A DNA stretch of 64,000 nt from Sphingomonas sp. 3P27F8 (lineage in GTDB: Bacteria; Pseudomonadota; Alphaproteobacteria; Sphingomonadales; Sphingomonadaceae): assembly GCF_005502745.1 (NCBI RefSeq), contig NZ_SCNL01000002.1, positions 186,001 through 250,000 of the forward strand, given 5' to 3'. Below, one piece after another: positions 49,499 to 58,365 of this stretch; within the stretch, counting starts at the first letter, position 1; every line of letters begins with the position of its first letter. Position numbers and translations under genes: made by a program. Under the pieces are notes generated by a model. The model made no database searches and was not told the origin of the DNA. It saw only the letters and a list, made by a program, of their open reading frames with translations.

Positions 49499-50677
49499 CT
49501 ACAAAGCCTGTGCCGCCGCCCAGCCGCTCGCCCACGCCCATTGGAAGTTGTAACCGCCAAGCCAGCCCGTCACATCCACCGCTTCACCGATGAAATGCAG
49601 GCCGGGGATCCTGCGCGCTCCCATGGTCTGCGATGAAAGCTCAGCCGTGCTGACGCCGCCAGCGGTCACCTCCGCCTTTGCGAACCCTTCGGTGCCGTTG
49701 GGTGTGAAGCGCCATCCGGCGAGCATCTGCTCGGCATCGTTCAGCCGGGCGTCGGGAATGTTGGCCAGCTCGCCGGTCAGCCCGATCCGATCCGATAATG
49801 TGGCCGCAAGCCGGTCCGGCAAGACGCCTGCCAGCGTCTTGCCTAGCGTCATTCGCGGCGAGGTTCGCTTTGCTTGCTTGAGCCAGCCCGCCGCGTGATC
49901 GGGCAGGAAATCGATCGCCACCGCGTCGCCATGCCGCCAATAGGAAGACGTCTGCAGAATCGCAGGACCGGAGAGGCCCCGATGCGTGAACAGCGCCGCC
50001 TCCCGGAAGGCTGCCCTGCCAGCCTTCGCAACGATATCGGCGGACACCCCGGAAAGCGTGCGGAACAATTGCTCGTTCTCACCCAGCGTCAGCGGTACAA
50101 GCGCCGGGCGCGGCTCCACCACTTTCAGGCGAAATCGGCGCGCCACGTCATAGGCGAAGCCCGTTGCGCCCATCTTAGGAATGGATGGACCACCCGTCGC
50201 AATCACCAGAGCTGGCGCGCTTGCCGTCTGCTCCCCCAAGCTGACGCAAAAACGCGCATCGGCGTGATCGATGCCAGCTACCTTGTCGCCCAGCGTGAGG
50301 TCGACCGCGCCGCGATCACATTCCTCTAGCAGCATGTCGACGATCTGCCGCGCGGAGCCATCGCAGAAAAGCTGCCCGAGCGTCTTTTCATGCCATGCGA
50401 TGCGATGCCGCCCGACCAGCTCCAGAAAATCCGCCGGGCCATAACGCGCCAGCGCCGAGCGCGCGAAATGTGGGTTCGCGGAAATGAAGCGATCGGGCGC
50501 CGTTCCGAGATTGGTGAAGTTGCAGCGACCGCCGCCGGAGATAAGGATTTTCTTGCCCGGCCGATCCGCATGGTCGATCAGCAGCACGCGCCGGCCGCGC
50601 TGCCCGGCCGTCGCCGCACACATCAACCCCGCCGCCCCCGCGCCAAGCACGATCGCGTCATAACTTCTGTTAGGCAT
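49499..50677 (-). CDS. BaiN/HI0933-type flavoprotein (NAD(P)/FAD-dependent oxidoreductase)
   Basis: 392-residue FAD protein. The N-terminal FAD site is AIVLGAGAAGLMCA with LLIDHADRPGKKILISGGGRCNFTNL, diagnostic of the HI_0933/YhiN family. A central domain follows, and the C-terminal FAD contact is TAGGVSTAELSSQTM...GLHFIGEAVDVTGWLGGYNFQWAWASG. The family includes BaiN, reported to act on bile-acid enoyl-CoA/steroid double bonds, but most members are uncharacterised. With acyl-CoA genes close by, an enoyl reductase role is possible but unproven. A tiny DNA-binding-like gene lies directly upstream on the same strand. Confidence 0.9.
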   Translation of the reverse strand: MPNRSYDAIVLGAGAAGLMCAATAGQRGRRVLLIDHADRPGKKILISGGGRCNFTNLGTAPDRFISANPHFARSALARYGPADFLELVGRHRIAWHEKTLGQLFCDGSARQIVDMLLEECDRGAVDLTLGDKVAGIDHADARFCVSLGEQTASAPALVIATGGPSIPKMGATGFAYDVARRFRLKVVEPRPALVPLTLGENEQLFRTLSGVSADIVAKAGRAAFREAALFTHRGLSGPAILQTSSYWRHGDAVAIDFLPDHAAGWLKQAKRTSPRMTLGKTLAGVLPDRLAATLSDRIGLTGELANIPDARLNDAEQMLAGWRFTPNGTEGFAKAEVTAGGVSTAELSSQTMGARRIPGLHFIGEAVDVTGWLGGYNFQWAWASGWAAAQAL

Positions 50678-50686
50678 CAGGATCGA

Positions 50687-50866
50687 TCAGTGTAGTTTGG
50701 CGATCGAAAGGCCATCGAGCTTCGCCCGCTCCTTCACCGATTCCTCGCTGCGTGTCATCGCCTTGGCGATCGCCTTCAGCGCCATGCCCTTCTTGGCGAG
50801 CGTGTGGAGCTTCTGAATTTCGTCTTGGCGCCACGGCTGGCGGTGTCGTTCAAAGCGTTCGGCCAT
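50687..50866 (-). CDS. small Myb/SANT-like protein
   Basis: 59 residues from ATG 50866 (a TTG at 50887 would add seven). WRQDEIQKLHTLAKKGMALKAIAKAMTRSEESVKERAK has the W-x-E/D-x(8)-K-G-x(3)-I-A...R-S-x(3)-V/K spacing of a compact helix-turn-helix of the Myb/SANT or GcrA-like kind. Such mini proteins are conserved next to other genes in alphaproteobacteria. It probably binds DNA, but no target is known. Nine bases separate its stop from the start of the flavoprotein. Confidence 0.7.
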   Translation of the reverse strand: MAERFERHRQPWRQDEIQKLHTLAKKGMALKAIAKAMTRSEESVKERAKLDGLSIAKLH

Positions 50867-50908
50867 GCGATACTGTAGCTGAGCCAAGCGCGGATCGCTA
50901 TGACACTT

Positions 50909-51949
50909 CTAACCAGGCGTAAGCACCATCTTCAATGCGCCTGCCTCGCGCCGCTCGAACAGCGCATAGGCCTCCGCGCCTTCACTTAGCGGGAGGCGGT
51001 GGGTGATATATTTCTCCGGTCGCAAACGGCCAGATTGGACTAGCGGAAACAGCACCGGCAGTTCTTCCGGCACCGAGCAGGTTCCCGTGCGGAAGGTGAG
51101 CCCAGCCGCGAACGCCCGCTCCAGCGGAAAGGGAAAACGCCGCGACTGCTGTACCCCGATCACAGAGACGGTGCCGCGCGGGCGCACCAGCCGAAGCGCC
51201 AGATCGACCGTCGCATCGCTGCCGACCACCTCGACTGCGCAATCGAGCTTGCGACCTGCGGTGGCATCCCGAATTTTCTCCAACGCCTCTTCCGGATGGA
51301 GCGCGATCGCGCCCGCGTCCGCCGCGAGCGCGCGCCGCTCAGGCACGGGATCGATTGCATAGACGATATGCGCGCCCATGACGAAGGCACTGTCCACGGT
51401 CATCAGCCCGATCGGCCCCAGCCCGATCACCGCCACACTGCTACCGGGCACGATATCGGCGTTGCGCGCGCCGAACCAAGCCGTCGCCATCGCATCAGTC
51501 ATCATCAGCGCCTGTTCCGCAGACACGCCATCGGGGATTATCACCGCGTTCATGTCGGCAGCGGGCACCCGCACCGCCTCCGCCTGAGAACCCTGCAGTC
51601 GCGCCGACAAGCCGTAGCAGCCGCCTAGCCCGAACTCGCAGCGATTGACCACGCCTGCAAGGCAATAGCGGCACGCGCCGCAACCGGCCGCCGCCGGGAT
51701 CATGACCTTGTCGCCAATCTTCAGCCGGTTCACCGCGCGTCCTGTTTCCACCACCTCGCCCACCGCCTCGTGACCGACGCAGAAGCCGATATCCTCGGAA
51801 AAGCCGTGGCCATGGTAGATATGAAGATCGCTGCCGCAGATTGAGCACGCTTCCACCTTGATGATGGCGTCACGATCCGATTGCGGGATGGGATCGTCCA
51901 TTCCCTCGTAACGGACATCGCGCGCACCGTAATAGCGAAGAGCCTTCAT
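50909..51949 (-). CDS. zinc-dependent MDR alcohol dehydrogenase
   Basis: 346-residue medium-chain dehydrogenase. Catalytic zinc ligands are in CSICGSDLH and GHEAVGEVVETG, and the structural-zinc lobe is CGACRYCLAGVVNRC. The Rossmann motif GLGPIGLMTV is followed by an acidic end of beta-2 (YAIDPV), which indicates NAD(H). Family resemblance is to the formaldehyde/threonine dehydrogenase-like Zn-ADHs. It lies 21 bases downstream of the acyl-CoA dehydrogenase at 51971 and is co-transcribed with it, so the substrate is probably an alcohol from the same pathway. Confidence 0.92.
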   Translation of the reverse strand: MKALRYYGARDVRYEGMDDPIPQSDRDAIIKVEACSICGSDLHIYHGHGFSEDIGFCVGHEAVGEVVETGRAVNRLKIGDKVMIPAAAGCGACRYCLAGVVNRCEFGLGGCYGLSARLQGSQAEAVRVPAADMNAVIIPDGVSAEQALMMTDAMATAWFGARNADIVPGSSVAVIGLGPIGLMTVDSAFVMGAHIVYAIDPVPERRALAADAGAIALHPEEALEKIRDATAGRKLDCAVEVVGSDATVDLALRLVRPRGTVSVIGVQQSRRFPFPLERAFAAGLTFRTGTCSVPEELPVLFPLVQSGRLRPEKYITHRLPLSEGAEAYALFERREAGALKMVLTPG

Positions 51950-51970
51950 CCCGCGTACCTCCCTGCACGC

Positions 51971-53197
51971 TTACCGCACGTTCGCGGCGACATATTCGGC
52001 GATCTTCTGCTTGCCGAGCTGCGACATATGCACCTCTTCCGGCCCATCGGTCAGCCGCACGTAACGATTCAGTGTGAAGAAATATGCGATCGGCGTGTCG
52101 TCACTGACTCCCATCCCGCCGTGCGCCTGAATCGCGCGATCGGAAACGGTCTGCGCCATTTTCGGCGCAATCACCTTGATGGCCGCAATCAGATCCTTCG
52201 CCCGCCTGTTGCCATATCGATCCATCGCATCGGCTGCCTTCAGCGTAAGCAATCGAGCCATCTCGACCTCGCAGAAACTGCGCGCCACATCCTGACGGAT
52301 GCTGCTTTGATCGGCCAGCTTCTTGCCGAATGCGACCCGGCTGTCGACGCGGCGCGCCATATATTCCAGCGCGCGCTGCGCCTGCCCGATCGAGCGCATG
52401 CAGTGATGGATGCGGCCTGGCCCGAGCCGCCCCTGCGCGATCTCGAACCCGCGACCCTCGCCGAGGATAAGATTCTCCTTGGGTACGCGGACGTTGTCAA
52501 AACGCAGCTCCACCTCGCCACCCGGTGAATTATGCGAGCCGAATACGGTGAGATGCCGCACCACCTCAACGCCCGGGGTGCCACGCGGAACGAGGATCTG
52601 CGAATGCTGTGCGTGGCGCGGTGCGTCGAAATGGGTCTTGCCCATCACGATGAAAATGTCGCACCGCGGGTGCATCGCATTCGAGATCCACCATTTGCGG
52701 CCGTTTATGAGGTAATAGCCGCCGTCGGGGATGATCGACAGCTCCAGATTGGTGGCGTCGGAGGAGGCGACCTGCGGCTCGGTCATCACATACGCCGAGC
52801 GAATCTCGCCCGCGAGCAGCGGCTTCAGCCATCGCTCCTGCTGCTCGGCCGAACCGAACCTGGCGAGCACCTCCATGTTCCCGGTGTCAGGCGCGGAACA
52901 GTTGAACACCTGGCTCGACCACGGCACCCGCCCCATCGCCTCCGCCAGCGGCGCATATTCGAGATTGGACAACCCGGGCGAGAACGCGCCATATTCGTGC
53001 GGCAGGAACAGGTTCCACAGGCCCTGTTCGCGCGCCTTGGCCTTCAGCGCCTCCATCCCCGGCCATTCCTTCCACAGGTTCGCCTGGTCGTGGACGAAAT
53101 CGTAATAGGCACGCTCGTTGGGATAGATATGCTCGTCCATGAAGGAATCGAGCCGCGCCAGCAGATCGGCCACCTTTTCGGTAAACTCGAAATTCAT
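51971..53197 (-). CDS. acyl-CoA dehydrogenase, ACAD10/11-like (second copy)
   Basis: 408-residue acyl-CoA dehydrogenase of the same subgroup as the one at 7982. Shared blocks are [61 protein letters not shown] and LTDGPEEVH. The stretch between is shortened relative to 7982. It is preceded by AGGGCTAG-type spacer and an upstream palindrome shared with the divergent TetR gene. It has no kinase partner beside it; the downstream partner is an MDR dehydrogenase. Substrate is unknown; the shared signature suggests the same chemistry as ACAD11. Confidence 0.93.
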   Translation of the reverse strand: MNFEFTEKVADLLARLDSFMDEHIYPNERAYYDFVHDQANLWKEWPGMEALKAKAREQGLWNLFLPHEYGAFSPGLSNLEYAPLAEAMGRVPWSSQVFNCSAPDTGNMEVLARFGSAEQQERWLKPLLAGEIRSAYVMTEPQVASSDATNLELSIIPDGGYYLINGRKWWISNAMHPRCDIFIVMGKTHFDAPRHAQHSQILVPRGTPGVEVVRHLTVFGSHNSPGGEVELRFDNVRVPKENLILGEGRGFEIAQGRLGPGRIHHCMRSIGQAQRALEYMARRVDSRVAFGKKLADQSSIRQDVARSFCEVEMARLLTLKAADAMDRYGNRRAKDLIAAIKVIAPKMAQTVSDRAIQAHGGMGVSDDTPIAYFFTLNRYVRLTDGPEEVHMSQLGKQKIAEYVAANVR

Positions 53198-53264
53198 CCT
53201 CTAGCCCTCCCGAAGGCATTGCCGGGATGGCGCGTGCGCCGCCGGTTATCCCACGTCATCATGG

Positions 53265-53280
53265 TTATCCATATGGATAA
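53265..53280. promoter_or_regulatory. perfect palindromic operator candidate
   Basis: TTATCCATATGGATAA is a perfect 16-bp palindrome in the 125-base gap between the acyl-CoA dehydrogenase (minus) and the TetR gene (plus). A half-site GGTTATCC also occurs at 53243-53250, spaced 20 bases from the one at 53263-53270. This is the expected layout for a TetR operator serving both promoters. Confidence 0.7.
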
Positions 53281-53322
53281 GAGCATTTGACTCGGTCGGC
53301 TGTCAATGCCACGCCGCCAGCG

Positions 53323-53961
53323 ATGAAAACCCCGGTGACACCAGGTCGCGCGGAGCCGGCCGCGCAGATCAAGGCGGTCGCGCTGAAACTGTTCGCGGAA
53401 CGCGGGATCGACGGCGTTTCGGTTCGCGAGATCGCGACCGCCGCCGGGCAGAAGAACCATGCCGCCCTCACCTATCATTTCGGATCGAAGGACCGGCTGA
53501 TCCGCGAACTGATCGTCGATGGCGCGCGCGCGATCGACGATCGCCGCAACGCGTGGCTCGATCAGGCGGAGGCGGGCGGCGGCCCCCGCACGGTGCTGGA
53601 AGTAATGGAATGCCTCGTCCGCACCTCCGTCTCGCTCGATGCGCCGACGTGCAGCGAATGCTATAACCGCTTCCTGATCGGCGTGCAGATGTCGAACCGC
53701 AACATCCTGACCGATGCGCTCGGCGACCGGTGGAATTCCGGCTATCAGCGGTGCCTGCGGCATATTCGCCGGCTGATGGCCGACGTCTCCCCGGCATCGC
53801 TCAACCAGCGCCTCGTATTCATGGGCGCGGCGCTGGGCGGCATCATGGCCGCGCGAGAGAATGAACTGGCGGATCATTCACGCCCGCACGCGATGTGGTC
53901 TCGCGACGCCACGCTTTCCCATATCGCGAAATCGATCGCGGCGCTGGTCGAACAGCGCTGA
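53323..53961 (+). CDS. TetR family transcriptional regulator
   Basis: 212-residue repressor. The N-terminal DNA-binding domain is QIKAVALKLFAERGIDGVSVREIATAAGQKNHAALTYHFGSKDRL, with the HTH recognition helix around KNHAALTYHFG. The helical C-terminal ligand domain has CSECYNRFLIGVQMSN. ATG 53323 is taken as start since the domain begins about 20 residues later; a TTG twelve codons upstream is possible. It diverges from the acyl-CoA dehydrogenase/MDR operon over a palindrome, so local repression with an acyl-CoA inducer is likely. Twelve bases separate it from the SulP gene. Confidence 0.93.
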   Translation: MKTPVTPGRAEPAAQIKAVALKLFAERGIDGVSVREIATAAGQKNHAALTYHFGSKDRLIRELIVDGARAIDDRRNAWLDQAEAGGGPRTVLEVMECLVRTSVSLDAPTCSECYNRFLIGVQMSNRNILTDALGDRWNSGYQRCLRHIRRLMADVSPASLNQRLVFMGAALGGIMAARENELADHSRPHAMWSRDATLSHIAKSIAALVEQR

Positions 53962-53972
53962 CATCCAGACGG

Positions 53973-55703
53973 ATGCGGCTTGCCCCGCGCGCGAAAGCGC
54001 GTAGCGTTCGGCACATGGCGCGGGCGGACATCGTCGCAGGGATATCGGTGGCCGGGCTGCTGCTGCCCGAGGCGGTAGCCTATGCCAGTATCGCCGGGCT
54101 GGAGCCTGCCCGCGCGATCACCGCTGCCGTCGCCGGCTGCCTCGCCTATGCCGCGATCGGGCGAAGCCGTTTCGCGATCGTATCGCCAACTTCGTCCTCC
54201 GCCGCGATCCTCGCCGCGGCGCTGGCCGCGATGCCCGGCGATGCCGCAACCCGCGCGATGCTGACAACGATCGCGGTGGCGTTCGCGGGGATAGTGTTCC
54301 TCGCCGCCGCTGCCTTGCGGCTGGGCGCACTGACAAACTTCATCGCCCGCCCCGTGCTGCGCGGCTTCGCGCTCGGGCTGGCGATCACGATCATCCTGCG
54401 ACAATTGCCGGCGATCACCGGCATCGCGGTGCCGGGTGGCAACCTGCTGAAGCTGATAACCACGCTCGGCGGCAATATCGGCGCATGGCACGGCGCAAGC
54501 GTGGCGGCGGGAGCGCTCGCGCTGGCGCTGCTGCTGGGGCTGCGGCGATTCCACGGCCTGCCCGTTGCCTTCGTCGTGCTGGCGCTCGGCATCGCGGCAT
54601 CGGTGCTGCTCGATCTGCCGGCACACGGCGTAAAGACCGTCGGCGACATTGCGCTGGCGCCGCGCCTGCCGACGGTGCCGAACCTCTCGTTCGGACAGGC
54701 ATCCCGGCTGGCCCAGCTTGTCGTGCCGCTGGCGCTGATCCTGTTTGCGGAAAGCTGGGGCACGATGCGCGCGCTCGCGCTGCGGCATGGCGATATGATC
54801 GACCCCGATCGCGAGCTGGCGGCGATCGGCGGCGCGAATCTCGCCGCCGCGCTCGTACAGGGCATGCCGGTGGGCGCGGGTTTCTCGGGCGGCTCGGCAA
54901 GCGAGGCGGCGGGCGCCACATCCCGCTGGACCTCCGTCGTCGCGGGCGTAGCGCTGGCATTGCTGGCATGGTTCGGGCGTCCGGCGATCGCGCACCTGCC
55001 CGATGCGGTGCTGGCGGCGGTGGTGATCGCCGCATTGACCCACGCGCTATCGCCCGCGCCATTCGTGCATCTGTGGAAGATCGGTCGTGACGAGATCATC
55101 GCTTTCGCCGCCGCCGCGGCAGTGCTGATGTTCGGGGTGCTGGATGGGATGCTGATCGCGATCGGCCTGTCGCTCGCGGCGCTGATCCAGCGCATGGCCG
55201 CGCCGAACATCGCGAACCTCGGACAGCTCGACGGCGGGCACGATTTCGTCGATATGAGGCGCCACCCGGACGCAAGGCCCGTGCCGGGCGTGACGATCCT
55301 GCGGCCCGCCCAGACGCTGTTCTTCGGCAATGCGGAGCGCGTGTTCGGCGATGTCGCGAAGCGGCTGAACGGCGATCACGCGCTGGTACTCAGTCTTGAG
55401 GAAAGCTCCGACCTCGACAGTACCGCGCTCGATTGCCTGATCGAATTCGACGACCGGCTGACGCGCGACGGCATCCGGTTGCAACTCGCGCGCGTTCACG
55501 ATCATATCCGCGATCTGTTCCTGCGTGCGGGACAGGACAGGCTCGTGGCGCGCAGCAGCTTCAGCGTCGCGGATGCGGTGGCGACGATAAGAGGAAATGG
55601 CGATGCAGGATTTTACCCCCGCGCTTCAACCCACCCCGATCCTGGACCTGCGGCCGACGCAGATGACGGTCGGCTACCGAGAGGTCGCGCGGAAGCGCCG
55701 TGA
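53973..55703 (+). CDS. SulP/SLC26 family anion transporter with STAS domain
   Basis: 576-residue inner-membrane transporter of the SulP family: about 10-14 hydrophobic segments from ADIVAGISVAGLLLPEAVAYA onward, including the AGL-P motif. It contains SPTSSSAAILAAALAAMPGD (substrate region) and GMPVGAGFSGGSASEAAGATS. The C-terminal STAS domain begins about residue 460 (FGNAERVFGDVAKRL) with LEESSDLDSTALDCLIEF. Transports sulfate, bicarbonate or an organic anion; not determinable. Start at ATG 53973 or ATG 54015 remains open. Its last 100 bases overlap the ParB-like gene, and the final about 35 residues beyond the STAS domain look out-of-fold. Confidence 0.88.
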   Translation: MRLAPRAKARSVRHMARADIVAGISVAGLLLPEAVAYASIAGLEPARAITAAVAGCLAYAAIGRSRFAIVSPTSSSAAILAAALAAMPGDAATRAMLTTIAVAFAGIVFLAAAALRLGALTNFIARPVLRGFALGLAITIILRQLPAITGIAVPGGNLLKLITTLGGNIGAWHGASVAAGALALALLLGLRRFHGLPVAFVVLALGIAASVLLDLPAHGVKTVGDIALAPRLPTVPNLSFGQASRLAQLVVPLALILFAESWGTMRALALRHGDMIDPDRELAAIGGANLAAALVQGMPVGAGFSGGSASEAAGATSRWTSVVAGVALALLAWFGRPAIAHLPDAVLAAVVIAALTHALSPAPFVHLWKIGRDEIIAFAAAAAVLMFGVLDGMLIAIGLSLAALIQRMAAPNIANLGQLDGGHDFVDMRRHPDARPVPGVTILRPAQTLFFGNAERVFGDVAKRLNGDHALVLSLEESSDLDSTALDCLIEFDDRLTRDGIRLQLARVHDHIRDLFLRAGQDRLVARSSFSVADAVATIRGNGDAGFYPRASTHPDPGPAADADDGRLPRGRAEAP

Positions 55704-56217
55704 CTGGCAGGAGCGCCCCAAGGACGCGGACGCGCATTTCCTGTCGCATCATCTCGTTCCCGCCGTGATCGGCCCGAAAAAGCGCCCGTGGCTGATCGAC
55801 AACCATCATCTCGCGCTCGCGCTTCACGAGGCGGGTCAGGAAAGCGTACTGGTGCGCGTCGTCGCCGATCTCAGCCACCTCGCACCGAAATCCTTCCTGA
55901 CGTTCATGGACAATCGCAACTGGCTCCATCCCTATGACGCGAGGGGCACGCGGCAGTCGATCGACGACCTGCCGAAAAAGATCACCAAGCTGGCGGATGA
56001 CCCCTACCGTTCGCTGGCCGGGGAGCTGCGCCGGGCGGGCGGCTATGCCAAGAGCGACACGCCGTTCTCCGAATTTCTGTGGGCTGATTTCCTGCGCACC
56101 CGGCTCAAGCCGGCGCTGCTCGACAAGGATTTCGATACCGCGGTGGAACGGGCGCTGAAGATCGCGCACGGGGCCGACGCCGCCTATCTGCCGGGATATG
56201 CAGGGCCGCATGGCTGA
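55603..56217 (+). CDS. ParB-like protein (ParBc_2 family)
   Basis: 204-residue protein of the putative ParB-like nuclease family (PF08857). RPTQMTVGYREVARKR is the N-terminal ParB-like segment, PWLIDNHHLALAL contains the conserved DNHH, and FMDNRNWLHPYD is typical further on. The C-terminal two-thirds are helical and unassigned. ATG 55603 is favoured since AGAGGAA lies 6 bases upstream; ATG 55597 is an alternative. It overlaps the end of the SulP reading frame by about 100 bases in another frame. No ParA, parS or plasmid gene is nearby, so partitioning is unlikely. Confidence 0.85.
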   Translation: MQDFTPALQPTPILDLRPTQMTVGYREVARKRRDWQERPKDADAHFLSHHLVPAVIGPKKRPWLIDNHHLALALHEAGQESVLVRVVADLSHLAPKSFLTFMDNRNWLHPYDARGTRQSIDDLPKKITKLADDPYRSLAGELRRAGGYAKSDTPFSEFLWADFLRTRLKPALLDKDFDTAVERALKIAHGADAAYLPGYAGPHG

Positions 56218-56258
56218 ACGGCGTTGAACCGACGGCTCGCCCGCCCCATGGCACCGCG

Positions 56259-56930
56259 ATGAGATTGCTGATCGTCGAGGACAATGCCGAGCTTGCGGAG
56301 GCGATGAGCGAGGCGTTCGGCCGGCGCCATCTGCACTGCGACATCGCGCATGACGCGGGCGATGCGGAAATACTGATCCGCACGACGCGTTATGCACTGG
56401 TCATTCTCGATCTCGGGCTTCCCGACGAAGACGGGATCGATCTGTTGCGGCGGCTGCGTTCGGCGCGACATAACGAACCGATCCTCGTCGTCACGGCGCG
56501 CGGCGAGGTGGAGAACCGCATCCTCGGCCTGAGCGCCGGGGCCGACGATTACATGTCGAAGCCCTTCCACTTCGACGAGCTGCACGCGCGCGTATTGGCG
56601 ATCCTGCGGCGCGAATCCGGCTACAAGGATCGCCTCTTGCGCGCCGGAGCGCTGGAGCTGGATACGGAGGCGAGACAGTTTCGCGTCGATGGCGCGCCGG
56701 TGGAATTCTCCGTCCGTGAGGGAGAGCTGGTGGAGCTGCTGATGCGCCAGCTCGATCGCGTCGTGCCGAAGCGCGTGCTGGAAGATCAGCTTTTCGGCGC
56801 GGGCGACACGCTCGGATCGAACGCGGTGGAAGTCTATATCCACCGTATCCGCAAGCATCTTAAAGAGGCCGGGCTGGCGCTGACCGTGCAAACGGTGCGC
56901 GGCGTCGGTTACATGCTGCAGACCCGGTGA
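56259..56930 (+). CDS. OmpR-family response regulator (orphan by position)
   Basis: 223-residue regulator. The receiver has ED at 7-8, phospho-acceptor Asp51 in LDLGLPDEDG and Lys101 in MSKPFHF. The winged-helix DNA-binding domain has FSVREGELVELLM, VLEDQLFG and SNAVEVYIHRIRKHL...VRGVGYML. It resembles the QseB/TctD/PmrA-like group. No histidine kinase adjoins it; the RND operon lies convergent, 7 bases away. A sensor kinase is encoded beyond that operon at 62973 but is of a different kinase class. It may control the RND genes, which is inference. Confidence 0.93.
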   Translation: MRLLIVEDNAELAEAMSEAFGRRHLHCDIAHDAGDAEILIRTTRYALVILDLGLPDEDGIDLLRRLRSARHNEPILVVTARGEVENRILGLSAGADDYMSKPFHFDELHARVLAILRRESGYKDRLLRAGALELDTEARQFRVDGAPVEFSVREGELVELLMRQLDRVVPKRVLEDQLFGAGDTLGSNAVEVYIHRIRKHLKEAGLALTVQTVRGVGYMLQTR

Positions 56931-56937
56931 GCCGGTA

Positions 56938-58365
56938 TCAGCGCGCCGTCACCGGCGTGCCGCATGCCTGGAACAGCGCCACCGTATCGGTAAGCCGCGC
57001 GGCCGCCGCCTGGATGCGCTGCGCGCGTGCCTGCGATGCTGCAGACGAGGCGTTGAGCAGCCCCAGCGTGCCGACCGCGCCGAGCTCCAGCTGCCGCCGG
57101 GTCATGGCCAGCGTGCTGCTGGCGGCGGTATCCGCACGCGTCGCGGCGTCCAGCGCCGCGGCATCGGTGCGCAGGCCCGACAAGGCGTCGTCCACATCGA
57201 GAAACGCCTGGAGCGCGGCCGCGCGATACTGCGCCTTGGCCGCGTCCAGCGCTGCCTCTGCCGCGCGCTGGCGATGACGCAATTCGCCGGAGTGGAAGAT
57301 CGGCTGGGTGATGCTGCCGAGCAGCGTGAAGAACGGATTGCCGCTCGCGAACATATCCAGGAAGCGCGTGGCGGAGCCGCCGGCGTTGCCGCTGAGCGTG
57401 ATCGAGGGCAGCCGCGCCGCGATCGCCGCGCCCACGTCCGCCGCCGCACCGCGCACCTGCGCCTCGGCCGCACGGACATCGGGGCGGTGCGCAACGATAT
57501 CGGCGGGTAGCGACACAGGCAGATCGGCCGGCAGGCGCAGTTCGTCGATCGTGGGGAGATCGGGCAGCGCAGACCCCGCAGGGCGGCCGATCAGCGACAG
57601 GATCGACCCCGCCTGATGATCGCGCTGGCGCTCCAGCCCCGGAAGCGTCGCCTCGACATTGGCGAGCACGGTCTGCTGCGCGGCGACATCAACCAGCCCC
57701 ACATCGCCGAGCGCGCGCCGGCGTTCGAGCATCGCGACGAGCGCGCGATTGTCGGCGATCGCTTTTTGCGTCGCGGCGACCTGCGCTTCAAGCGCAGCAT
57801 GCTGGATCACGGCCACGACCAGGCTGGAAACCGCGGTGATGCGCGCCGCGTCCAGCCGATGCGCCGCGACCTCGGCCGCCGCCCGCGCGGAGCGAACCGC
57901 GTTTCGCCCTGCGCCGAACAGATCGAGCGGATATGCCACCGTGACCTGCGCGGTATGCAGCGTGTAGGGATTCAGCCCCTGATCGTTCAGCGGCGTCTGC
58001 AACGCATTGGACACGCGCGCGCGCTGCGCCTGATAGTTGGCGTCGACCTGCGGCCCCTGTGCGCCAGCCGCGGCGCGCGCGAGTTCGCGTGCCTGGCGGA
58101 GACTGGCATCGGCGCTGGCGAGATCCTCGTTATGCGCAAGCGCGATCTGCACCAACGCATCGAGCTTCACGCTGCCGAACGCGCGCCACCAGTCCGCGAG
58201 CGCGGGCGCGCCCACATCCAGCCGCTGCGCGGTGCCGCTGTTCGAGACGATCGTTTCCTGTGCGCGCGCGGGCGGCAGCGCGGCCTCGGTAGATGGATGG
58301 CGCGGCGAAACCGTGCAGCCGACGAGCAGCGCGGCGCATGCCGCAATGGACAGGTTGCGCGTCAT
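56938..58365 (-). CDS. RND efflux outer-membrane lipoprotein (NodT/OprM family)
   Basis: 475-residue TolC-like channel. The lipoprotein signal ends LLVGC, with Cys17 lipidated. Two similar halves contain the helices and strands of the OEP family, with LVQIALAHNEDLASADASLRQA and AAEAALDAAKAQYRAAALQAFLDVDDALSGL as the repeats. NodT-type features are LPTIDELRLPADLPVSLPADIVAHRPDVRAAE. It forms the outer-membrane duct for the pump encoded just upstream on the minus strand; the 4-base overlap at 58362 shows translational coupling. Confidence 0.95.
   Translation of the reverse strand: MTRNLSIAACAALLVGCTVSPRHPSTEAALPPARAQETIVSNSGTAQRLDVGAPALADWWRAFGSVKLDALVQIALAHNEDLASADASLRQARELARAAAGAQGPQVDANYQAQRARVSNALQTPLNDQGLNPYTLHTAQVTVAYPLDLFGAGRNAVRSARAAAEVAAHRLDAARITAVSSLVVAVIQHAALEAQVAATQKAIADNRALVAMLERRRALGDVGLVDVAAQQTVLANVEATLPGLERQRDHQAGSILSLIGRPAGSALPDLPTIDELRLPADLPVSLPADIVAHRPDVRAAEAQVRGAAADVGAAIAARLPSITLSGNAGGSATRFLDMFASGNPFFTLLGSITQPIFHSGELRHRQRAAEAALDAAKAQYRAAALQAFLDVDDALSGLRTDAAALDAATRADTAASSTLAMTRRQLELGAVGTLGLLNASSAASQARAQRIQAAAARLTDTVALFQACGTPVTAR

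Noticed and set aside
55603-56217. Plasmid or chromosome partition locus suggested by the ParB-like protein.
   Set aside because: No ParA, no parS-like repeats and a different ParB subfamily (ParBc_2).
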